Shown: in pieces, positions 9,816 to 19,202 of the stretch | How positions within the stretch are numbered: the first letter of the stretch is position 1 | Layout of the letters: each line of letters starts with the position of its first letter | Source: Fusarium oxysporum f. sp. lycopersici 4287 | Lineage: Eukaryota; Ascomycota; Sordariomycetes; Hypocreales; Nectriaceae | Direction: 5' to 3' | Assembly (NCBI RefSeq): GCF_000149955.1 | Contig: NC_030993.1 | Span: 3,739,453-3,803,452 of the forward strand | Length of the DNA: 64,000 nt | Made by a program: the position numbers and the translations under genes | The notes under the pieces: model-generated | The model's input: only the letters and a program-made list of their open reading frames with translations | Told to the model about the DNA's origin: nothing | Database searches by the model: none

Positions 9816-10971
9816 AGGGTTCACTTCAGCGACGATACCCACCACGACTGCGATGTCCTCATATCTGCCGAAGGAAGCGGAAGCCGCATCAACAAACAGA
9901 TTGGACTGAACAACATCATCACCGAGGTGACGCCTGGACACGGTGGTTACTTAGGAAAATGCCATTTACCGTGGTCTGTACTACAGACTTTGCCGAGACA
10001 GCTTCTAGAAAAAGGAACCATTTACACCGGCAACTCCAAGGCCAAAGTATTTGCGGCTGTGTATCTACCAGAATGCCTATCATCTACCAAAAAGACAGCA
10101 AATTCAGATGACTCAGATATCCTCAAACCCAAAAACTACGACGAGGATGAAGCCTCCCTATTTCTCGGCATGGCATGGACTACAGGGCCTGAAGCCGCAG
10201 AGCTACCTCAAGTCAAAGACAAGAAGGGGTTGATGAAAAAGAAGCTCGACGAGGCTGGCTTCCATCCTGACTTTCACAAGCTGGTTGATGCTGTTGACGA
10301 AGAAGAAATCATGACGACACCTTGGAGATACGCAAGAAACGACACGCCTGTTGATTGGAGACAACAACTTCTGTCTACGAACGAGAAAAAGTCAGATCCA
10401 AGCATTGCCAATCCGCGCGTCTGGCTCATTGGAGATTCTATCCATCCAATGCTTCCGTCCAGAGGAATGGGCGCGAATAATGCGATCCACGATACAGCTG
10501 ATGCACTTGGTCCATTACTTGAACTTGCCAAACTGAAGAACATGTATGGGAGTGTGACCGATGAGGAGGTTGGTGACCAGTTGGCGGTGTATGAGAAAGC
10601 CATGGTGCCAAGGGCTTTTAAATGGGTCAAGAAGAGCAGCAATCAACAGGTATGAATCCCTTCTTCGTAGCGTGATGATTAGAGCTGACGATGTAATAGT
10701 TACCGGACTTGGATAGTTTGATTGGTAGAGGGATAATTATTGGTCTGCGAGTGATGCTTTTCGTAGTTGGTGGTTTTGTGAGCTGTCTTAGGATGTTTGG
10801 CTGGGAACCCAAGGATGATGCCCCCGAGCTTTCTTGATGGATAAATGCCATTATGCATATTCTTAGCTTTTATGCTAGCAGGTTCACAACAAGAAGTAGT
10901 GGCTAGCGATTGAGAGAGATGCAGACCTCAGTATAAGCTAACAAGTCCATATTTCTATAGAAAGCTAGTAA

Positions 10972-11961
10972 CTATTCATCTTGATTCCTACCATGGCCTG
11001 GCTGGCCGCCGAAATGATCCAGCCGTCTATTCACTTTCACAAGTATCTGCGACGCGTCATATACCAAAATACACACCGATAAAACAACGACGAGCCCAGC
11101 ACAGATCAAGGGCCCAAGAATTGAGAATATAGTAAGACCATACGACGCTGATTGAAAAGCGTGGTCACGACCGAGAGCCTCGGTGGCGAGCCCAACCTGC
11201 ATAGATGTGAGCACGACAACTATGTATACAGTCGTCGCAGTAATCCATCCAAGATTTGCCTTGAGAAATGTTGAAGATCGGTGCCAACGGCGTGCAAAGC
11301 CTGCCGGGTTGCCTTGGATAAAGTAGTAGATATAATCAAGTCGACTTAGTTGTAACTCCTTATGGTAGAATCGTGGGTTGATGTCGGGATAGATATGCTC
11401 AGTGTCTAGCTGCCGTATGAAGGTTGTCCAATCAGACCACCGAATGTTGTCATTAGGGAGGAGAAACCTCTCCTTCGCTAGCAGTAGGTCACTTTCATGT
11501 CGAATCAAAGCGGCATAGGAATATAAAAACCCTAACGCTACTTTGTGAAGCTTCCGCTGCTCACAATCCTGCATCTCCCCATCCGCACCAGTCGAGCAAT
11601 CACAATTCTCTGAACAGCAGAGGAAGTCAGTCCAGACGGCAGGCTCTAATAAGAATCGTGGAAGCGGTTTGATAAATATCTTGCCTGTCGTCCATACAAG
11701 ATGCATATCCATATCCTCCGTGATGACAATCTCTCGGTCTTTCCAGATCTGGCTATGGAGTGGCCTGGCGGGCACGGGACTTCCCGCAATCCATAACCAT
11801 CGCTGTATTCTGCTTAGGCGTTCAATATCGAGCTCCTTCATAATACAGGTAGCAAGATGACCATCGGGCGAAACCAAGTCATAAGAATCGCTGCAATAAG
11901 ATGCAGGAAAAAGACTCAAGAGTGAGCTGTTCTCATGGTCTGGATTCTGCTGGTATTTCAA
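10972..11961 (-). CDS. DUF6601-like fungal membrane protein
   Basis: A single exon of 329 residues. The N-terminal half carries the conserved-looking block LDIERLSRIQRWLWIAGSPV (about 44-63) and M-D-M-H-L-V-W-T-T-G (about 84-93), which I associate with the fungal DUF6601 family. Two strong membrane segments lie near residues 237-259 and 275-301, followed by a basic cytosolic tail, so it is an integral membrane protein with a large soluble N-terminal domain. There is no known biochemical activity for the family. Its stop lies 135 bp from the monooxygenase stop, so the two are convergent. Family assignment is from memory of the motif pattern and is the least certain point; the reading frame itself is sound. 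Confidence 0.75.
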   Translation of the reverse strand: MKYQQNPDHENSSLLSLFPASYCSDSYDLVSPDGHLATCIMKELDIERLSRIQRWLWIAGSPVPARPLHSQIWKDREIVITEDMDMHLVWTTGKIFIKPLPRFLLEPAVWTDFLCCSENCDCSTGADGEMQDCEQRKLHKVALGFLYSYAALIRHESDLLLAKERFLLPNDNIRWSDWTTFIRQLDTEHIYPDINPRFYHKELQLSRLDYIYYFIQGNPAGFARRWHRSSTFLKANLGWITATTVYIVVVLTSMQVGLATEALGRDHAFQSASYGLTIFSILGPLICAGLVVVLSVCILVYDASQILVKVNRRLDHFGGQPGHGRNQDE

Positions 11962-12657
11962 GAACTGTATGGAGAACGGTGCCAGCTAAATTCCAATTAG
12001 CTTCCCTCGGACACTTTGCAGACCAATAAACAAGTTACCCGGCTCCTGCGCACATTGGACCCTGCCAAAGCCTTCGTTTGTGCCATGATACCGCCGGAAG
12101 GATGAACTAAATTGAACGGGTGAGTGATTTTTTCAGCTCAAAACACTCTGACGCAGAGAGGGATTTGCGCTAGTTATGCCACTGAACGCGGGCTGCGAGC
12201 CTGGCGCTCGGGTAGTTACGGCCTGAAGCTTTGTAATTGGCTGGGATTGAAGATATGCAGCCAGTGCCCTGTTATACATGCCTGTGCGTCTGCATAACCA
12301 AGAACTGGATAATATAACAGCTCGATTTAAAGAGGAGTGACTCGTTCTATATGGCGACTACAAGCTCTCAGCCACGTGTCTTAACTGCAAATAACGCATC
12401 TATTAAGAGAAGTGGCAAGAGGTATTAGGGCGCAGTAATAATATGCAAAGAATTGACATGGAAATTAGCCGCCCCGTCTCATACCTAGCATTACCTCGTT
12501 GCACAAAGGATAGCTGAAAAGCTTTATGCTAGGAGTATGGGGCTGTAAGATGCTAAATCATGTAACACACCGATAGTAACATTCTTACAAGGGCTCATAG
12601 ATCGGTTTGAAGTATGGGAGACCATAGAGACATTAGGACGCCCTTCACTACAAGATT
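11962..12657. other. intergenic region
   Basis: It includes the promoter of the DUF6601-like gene and the 3' flank of the MFS transporter. No coding region, repeat or RNA gene was recognised. Confidence 0.5.
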
Positions 12658-14064
12658 CTAAACCCTTGCCCACTTGAAACCCGCCTGCAAATATCGTGCA
12701 GTCCCATACGCAAATACCGAAGCAATCATTGTACAACCACAAAACAACTGCAAGCCCATGAAGCTATTCCCGCCTCCACTCTTATCCGAGATTAACGCAC
12801 CACCAAGTGGACTTCCCGTCAAAGCCCCAAACGCATTGACAAGTGACGCGAGTCCAATCCTTGTACCGATTTCTTCAATTGGGCTGATCTGACCAACACA
12901 GCCAGGGAAGATGGACACGTAGCCACCTGAGCCGTACCCGAAAGCAACGGCATATGCCATGATAGCTCCCGTGCTTTGACTGCCCGGGATCCAGAGCACT
13001 AGCGTCAAGATGCCTGTGAATGCGGTGATTATCAACATGCAGTTGAACTGACCGATGAGATCTGCTAGTGCACCTGCTGTCAAGCGACCAATGAGGCTGA
13101 TACCGTTGATAAGAGGGAGAAGGTAAGGAACAAGATCTGAAGAAATGCCGCTTGCCTTAGCCTGGATGATAATGTAGTTCAAAGGTAGAAACATTCCCCA
13201 AAAGAATAGAAAGCCACCAAGCATTGTCAAAAGCATGATTGGTTCTTTGAAACACCTTTGATAATCTGATAACGCGAAAGGACGAGGTTTCGGTGGCGTC
13301 CGCGACTTGATCAACACGCACGAAATCGCCATGAAAGCCAAGAACATAAATCCCACCACTCTCAATGTCCATCCAAAACCGATGGTCATGAAAAAGCGAG
13401 ATAGCATAATTGGAAGTATTATACCACCGGCGGAAGATCCAGAGTTGACGATACCAAAGACAGTACCGCGTTTCTTTCTGAACCATGATGTTGTCGAGGT
13501 AAGAGAAGCGGTGAAGACGGCACCTGAGCCCATTGAGCTTAGTAGAGCTTGCGAGAGGAGGATCTGGTAGTATTGCGTGGATAAAGAGAGCATCATTATG
13601 CCAAGGACGTATACTGGAGCGCCGATGAGAAGAAGCCATCGAGGGCCGTATGAATCATAGACACGACCCCACTAGGATTGCTCTATTAGCTATTTTGGAT
13701 TGCAAATGATATTAACGGTGCGACTTACAACAGCAGAACCTCCGACTTGGAAGAAAACCTGCAAACTCGTGATCCAGCTGATGCCGCTGGGGCTGTAATC
13801 TACCAAAGGACCGGTCTGGTAGTATTCGAGAAATACGCCGACGCAGGTTACTAGGCCGAAGGTACAGAAGAGGCCGAACCAGCCTCCGACAACGACTAGC
13901 CATGCTTCTCTGCCTCCTTCGGGATATTCAGTCTCGCTGACAGGAGACAGTATTCGTGATTCTGGGTGTGCCTCGACGTGGGGACCCTTTTCCGATGTCT
14001 CGATGTCGACATCTTGTCTGGTAGAGCTTGTGTCATTTGAGAGTGAGCTCTCAGTTTGGGTCAT
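12658..14064 (-). CDS. MFS transporter, monocarboxylate-transporter-like
   Basis: Two exons (14064-13729 and 13671-12658) with a 57-nt phase-0 intron give 449 residues. A polar N-terminal tail of about 50 residues precedes [13 protein letters not shown], the start of TM1 usual in fungal MCT-like carriers. The junction restores [12 protein letters not shown], the conserved loop between TM2 and TM3. Twelve hydrophobic segments can be followed. The likely role is plasma-membrane transport of a monocarboxylate or related organic acid, in either direction. Its position between MBL hydrolases, a monooxygenase and a regulator suggests uptake or efflux of a pathway substrate or product. No broken motif was seen. 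Upstream DNA holds several CGG/CCG-rich motifs. Confidence 0.9.
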
Positions 14065-14836
14065 GATGATTTAGTGCTTTGTTTGACTCGGGATGAGCGT
14101 ATTGAGGGACAACGAATTCGTAATGAGGTGTCGAAGCAATAACTGGTTGCTAAGAATTTGTTTTGAGGTAGTCATACAAAACCGGAATCGCGGAGTCTGG
14201 ACCCGTACCGAGCCGATAGAAGCAAATTACAGATCAACTTCGCAGCGGCAATAGCAGCTAAGCACGAATGGAAGCGATGCTCTGAGGTAGTAGCCGGTGG
14301 GGGTACATCGGCTTAGGATAGATCCCCACGGGGTAAGAGTCGACGTCTGACCTGTAGCCGACGGGGCCGCGCGGGGAATGGTGCAGACCCCGTTGAGATT
14401 TAGTCCGGGGGGAAGAGAAGTCAGCTAAAACACTTCGGATACTTGGCAATTTGGGGCCTGATGCTGGTGGCGGAGGATCGGACTTTCTGCTTCTGCGTGA
14501 TTGACGGTTATCATTATGCAAGATATGGGATTAGTATTCTCCGTGTGGTATGTGGTAGCACGATCGACCTTCGTCGCGAGACGTAGATGACCTGCAAAAA
14601 ATAGCAGTATAAGAAAAGATCCATGTTCGCGGTATTGAAGAACTATAAACGATCTGTTATTTGTGCTATATGATGGATGGAGAAGATATGGTAGGACGCT
14701 ATAGTCTCCATTATACGAAGGAGTCACGAGAAGTACTAGTACAGTTATGTATGCTAGCTATCCTACTGCATTAAATTAATTCCGAAGATGGAACCGTAGC
14801 ATTAAGTTCTATGAGACGCCCAGCACCAATGGTAAG
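14065..14836. other. GC-rich promoter region of the MFS gene and 3' flank of the lactonase-like gene
   Basis: The section 14280-14420 is unusually rich in GGGG and CCG/CGG trinucleotides (CCGGTGGGGG, CCGACGGGG, TCCGGGGGG). These could be Zn2Cys6 or CreA-type sites. Small open frames across it look spurious. Confidence 0.45.
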
Positions 14837-16012
14837 CTAGATGTCCAACGTGACCGGCCGAGCAAAGTCCATCGTCAAAACCTTTGTCTTGCCATTCTTC
14901 TCGACGGCTTTTGTAGCCGCTTCAGTCTTGATCCTCCAAGGTGGAATGCATCTGCAGTATGTCAGTTAATCTTCCATTCCAGCTTTGCTCGAGCAAGGTT
15001 GCGTACGCTTCATCATGTAAACACCAGATCACCTGAGACGGATTCCCCAACCAACCAACCTTCATAGCCGCAAACTCAGCTGCAGAACCATCAAATGGTC
15101 TACCATTAAGATTCGCTCTTCCAGCGATAGCCAATATCGCAATATCAGGCTTTGGCTGTAAGTCTCGCAGAATACCCTCATAACCTCCTAGATGTGCACT
15201 CCAAAGAAATGCTTTCTCACCAATGACAAAGTTGAACATCAATTGCCCACCATCACTGTGTGAAAAGAGGTTTCGCTTTCGGTCGCCGACATACTCGATA
15301 AAGGAGCGGTGGCCAGGTGTTAGCTTCTCTGGCGGCATGAGCTCTCCGATCTTGAGCAAACCGTATTTCATGCCGATTGTGATATCGAGAGTACAGCTGT
15401 AGGGACCCGCTGAGCCTTTGTATACAGTCGCTGTGTCGATAACTTCAGGGTGATCTGTAGGCATCATGCAGTGCAATGAAGGCCAGACATCTACTGAAAA
15501 CGCTGCAAGTTTGTCCAGTGGACGTCGAGGTGCTCCAGGGGGACCGGGACAGAACAACGATGGGTTAGCATTAGCTTTATTCCAGGTCTCGCGAGTGAAT
15601 AACGGAATTCTCTCGCCGCCTTGAACAGGCAGGAGTTGGTGTTCTGGAACGCCGCCCTCTCTTAGGAGGTTGATTGCTTCGTTGTTGGCTATGACGATGG
15701 CGCCGGTCCTGATGGCGATGCGATCTGCGCCGGGGAGGCTTTTTCTCCAGGTTAGGGTAGCCTCTTCGTCAGAGTTATAGAGCTTACTGGTCGAAATGAG
15801 CATGTGAGATAAAGATATAGTCGGCCTCTTTTACTTCGTCAACTGGGAGATAAGTCTTCAGTACGGAAGGTCTGTCGAGCCAAGTATCTAGGAAGACGGT
15901 GACGCCTCTTGTTCGAAGGCGGAATGTCGTGGCACCTATTGGTTCAATGACAGTGCATGTTTAGAGAAATGGAGATAAACATACCGAACCATTCAAGGGT
16001 AGAATCTTCCAT
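14837..16012 (-). CDS. MBL-fold hydrolase, UlaG/lactonase-like (four exons)
   Basis: Exons 16012-15985, 15935-15788, 15738-15007 and 14951-14837 splice to 340 residues. Each intron has GT-AG ends and leaves the frame intact. The second junction completes the metal motif S-H-A-H-F-D-H (H54, H56, D58, H59), which no unspliced frame contains. The last junction gives A-C-I-P-P-W-R-I and a natural C-terminus M-D-F-A-R-P-V-T-L-D-I. The Lactamase_B_2 type resembles bacterial L-ascorbate-6-phosphate lactonase, so lactone or phosphodiester hydrolysis is likely in the cytosol. The start is uncertain: coding-like text in the same frame (A-S-K-S-T-S-R-T-R-I-P-I-V-D-L) continues upstream of M1, so a further 5' exon above 16012 is possible. 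It is divergent from the C2H2/Zn2Cys6 regulator. Confidence 0.82.
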
Positions 16013-16393
16013 TTCAATTTTGATCAGGTCGACGATTGGGATCCTTGTTCGTGAAGTGGACTTTGATGCTTTCGCATAGAGGGCTTCACCACCGTTAGGT
16101 TATTGAGAAGTCCAAGCTAAGTTATCCTATTCTGACATGAAACTCAGCCGCTAGCAGCTAGAGAAATATCATTTCTTAAGCTGAAAACCCTTTACCGATT
16201 CATTTAATAGCAAGAGTCCACTGTTCCGTGAGTTCTTACCCTGGAGGAGGCGGGGCCGGCGGGGTAAATAGCACGAATCCAAACGTCGTTAGCACCCCAC
16301 CATCGTCAAATAACCCGTCCCGCCGCTTCTCACCCATCTTCTACTCCATTACGAAACCTTGCACCAATTTGTACCGCATCGGGGTACTAAGTC
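16013..16393. promoter_or_regulatory. divergent promoter region, lactonase-like gene / regulator
   Basis: Only 381 bp separate the two assigned start codons, so the regulator and the hydrolase probably share control elements. Part of it near 16013-16100 may be an upstream exon of the hydrolase. GGAGGCGGGGCCGGCGGGG near 16243-16263 is the most conspicuous GC-rich motif. Confidence 0.5.
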
Positions 16394-19030
16394 ATGGAGC
16401 CGAATCCATTATCTTGTGGCCATTGTGGGGAGACGTTCCAACGCCGTGAGCACCGCGATCGACACGTCCTACGACACACGGGCCTCAAGCCGTTTCAGTG
16501 CAACGTCTGCTCCAAATCATTCTCTCGCAAGTCAGTCACTAACTGCGCTCATGGACGCGGTGATCTTGCTGACCTAATATAGTGATACCCTTACTCGTCA
16601 TCGAGCCTTGCATGGTAGTCAACCTGGTTCGTCCAAAACTCGTCGTCGCTGCCGTGGTCAAGCTTGTGCACCCTGTTCAAGGGTGAAGCAGAGCTGTGAT
16701 GGAGGCCATCCTTGTTCGCGATGTGAGACTCGCAATTCAGAGTGCATTTATCCTGATAGGGTATCTAGTGCACGGCAAGATGATAGTGATACTATAATCG
16801 TTGGAGAGTCATCCCAAGGCCAAGACATCGCTGCTTCATCGCCCCTCACAGCTCAAGGCGCAGACTTCCAGGAGGAAGCGTTTATACCTGGTGACGTTCA
16901 TGTCGCTTCAGAAGAATGGGACAATCCTCGTTCTATTCCCTCTAATACGAGTGGAATGCCGACGATAGCATCAAGCACCATATACACAACAGTCCCAGAT
17001 ACTTCTTCCAGCTGGGCTTATCTTCCAACCTTGCCCGATGCTTTTCCTTTCAGCGGGGATATTGGCAGTCTTGATGCCATATCAAATAGTCCATGGATGT
17101 CTTGGAATCCTGCGATGGCTCATTTCTCCTTTCCCTGGTTCATGGACGAATTGGAGATACCACTTGAGCTACCGGATATGGTACATCCTCCCTCAGATGC
17201 AGCACATCACGCAACCTCGGCTCAACAGACTGCAACTGGCCCGGCTTCTACCAAGACTTATTTAAGTCCTGAACATATATGCTCTCCTTATGCGCTGCCA
17301 TGCCGTTCATTCCCAGAGGTGCAAGCCATGAGTTTGCAAATGGCTGGGGCCGAAGTCTTTGGGTATATCCATGAGCTACCTAGACAGGCCATAGAGGACT
17401 TGAACAAATTCTACAAGACGCAGCGAAGAGACTCAACACTACTAGTAATTCCTGAAGACGTCCTCCACGCCTTCGTAGAACTATACTTTGAGTACTTCGA
17501 TTCCCAGTTTCCTTTTCTTCATCCATCTCGCTTGGAGGACCTAGATCTCCCATGGGTTTTGTTATTAGCCGTCGCAGCGGTCGGAAGCCATTATTCTGAG
17601 ATTCAAGGCGCAGACGAGTATAACCCTGCGTTATCTGACCTACTAGCCCGAGCTGTTGAACTCACTGTAAGTAGAGTCACAGATGGCAAGGCATTGTATT
17701 ACGTGGTATCTAACCCTCAAGCCTCAGGTACACGATAACATATTGAATGTCGACGTAACAACAGTACAATGCGTCTTTCTCTTACATGTTCTGTGGCTAT
17801 TCTCAGGCTCACACAGAGACAAGATCGTTCTGCAGCATAGGCGAAGTAGCCTAGCGACGATGTGCTGGGACCTCATTGGCAAGGCTGACAAACGCAGACA
17901 CTCGCGTCAGGGTGAGCTTGACAACGAAGCAGCATGGCAAGCTTGGATCACTGAGGAGAGTGAACTACGTCTAGCCACTTGTGTACGTGTATTGGAGTGT
18001 TTGAGCCATATCTTTCTTGGTACTCCGCTGGTATTCAACCTCCGTGAGGCGACGCGACAACTGCCGTGTCCTGAAAGGCTATGGCGGCCTCGGGATGCTT
18101 CAGAGTGGAAATTACGACAAGAAAACTCTACAGGTATCGTAGTTGTCACTGGCAGTAGGGTTCATTACATGGCTGATAATCTTTTCAGGACGCCAACCCA
18201 AGCCAGATACGTTTGCCGCCAAGGTTATTCTTCTCGAACTATACATCGACGACAGAAATTATTACCGCCAAATGTGCACTTCGCAACTTTTGCAGTCGTC
18301 ATTTGCCTCATACTTGAACTCCTCAGCAAATAGTGATACTCAACACGCACCAAACCCTTCGTTTCACAGACCTGACACCAGTAGGAGCGAAAATGCTCTT
18401 CTAGACACGACTATCGAACAACTGACCTTAAAAAACACGCCGAACCCTGGAGAATGTACAGACACAATTTTACATGTCATTGCAATCCTGAGGTTGATTC
18501 CGCTTGAGACTTTACACTCTGCTACAGGCTGGGAGACGAACAAAGAGCAGATGTTCAAGTCAAAGATGCACCTGAACGACTTCTTCAAGAATAGCGGCGT
18601 AAAGGCGCGAAAGGGCTTATGGCATGCTACCTGCATCTTCAAAACAACGCGGAGTTCTCGTCGCCTTGCGTGCTACGATGCGCTTAGTCTTACGGTGGCG
18701 ATGGATTATATATACTGCTACAGCGAAACATGCGCATCTTTGGAACAAACTTCAACACGGCCTTTGATTACCCGTCTTGATCAGCTACAAGGGAGAGACG
18801 CTATTGGTCGATGGATTGAGCATGGCGGTGATAACGTGGTTCACTTGACCGGCGTTGGAATACTGGATGGCTCTGATCATTGCGTTCGTTTCCTTCGAGA
18901 TCTGGAGAGGACGCTTGTATCTCAGATTGCGTGGCGTGGGTTCTGTCGAGCTTTTGCTAGTAGTTTTGCTCAGTTGAGGCGTGGTGAGACGCCGACGAAG
19001 GGCTCGAGGGAGTACGATAATGCTGAATAA
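16394..19030 (+). CDS. transcription factor with two C2H2 fingers plus Zn2Cys6 cluster
   Basis: Four exons (16394-16530, 16583-17666, 17728-18133, 18189-19030) give 822 residues. Finger 1 is C-G-H-C through R-D-R-H-V-L-R-H. Finger 2 is C-N-V-C-S-K-S-F-S-R, completed across intron 1 by N-D-T-L-T-R-H-R-A-L-H. A Zn2Cys6 cluster follows at once: C-A-P-C-S-R-V-K-Q-S-C then C-S-R-C-E-T-R-N-S-E-C. An acidic linker and a fungal-specific regulatory region with F-E-Y-F-D-S-Q-F-P-F-L-H-P-S make up the rest. This mixed C2H2/Zn2Cys6 architecture is known among ascomycete pathway regulators. It is nuclear by function. Divergence from the lactonase-like gene and closeness to the MFS gene make it a candidate regulator of the left cluster, with no sequence disruption. 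Confidence 0.9.
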
Positions 19031-19202
19031 CTGCTCTCTCTATACAAGAGAAAGGACCAACATGCAAAGAGTAACCTTGTGAGAACATGGCAATATTTAA
19101 GCATAGATGTCTACACTGTCACTGCGAAATTAGCTAAGATGGCGTGGAGAAGGAATTGAATAATTATTATACGGTGAAGAATACTTGCTACTCCTGCGAC
19201 CG

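Larger units (their letters stand above)
8590..10837 (+). pseudogene. class A FAD-dependent monooxygenase disrupted by a hAT-type insertion
   Basis: The first part (8590-9048) starts with MAPLKVIIVGGGLAGACLAN, a GxGxxG FAD-binding motif. The second (9816-10649) contains D-V-L-I-S-A-E-G-S-G-S-R and the GD motif W-L-I-G-D-S-I-H-P-M-L-P. A 50-nt intron leads to a last exon (10700-10837) with a hydrophobic stretch that could anchor the protein to a membrane. The family is salicylate-hydroxylase-like: NAD(P)H-dependent hydroxylation of an aromatic or related ring. A 759-bp element plus an 8-bp target duplication (767 nt in all) lies between 9049 and 9815. Removing it puts both halves in one frame and gives about 476 residues, a normal length. 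As sequenced, the gene cannot make the full enzyme unless the insert is excised or spliced out. Confidence 0.9.
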
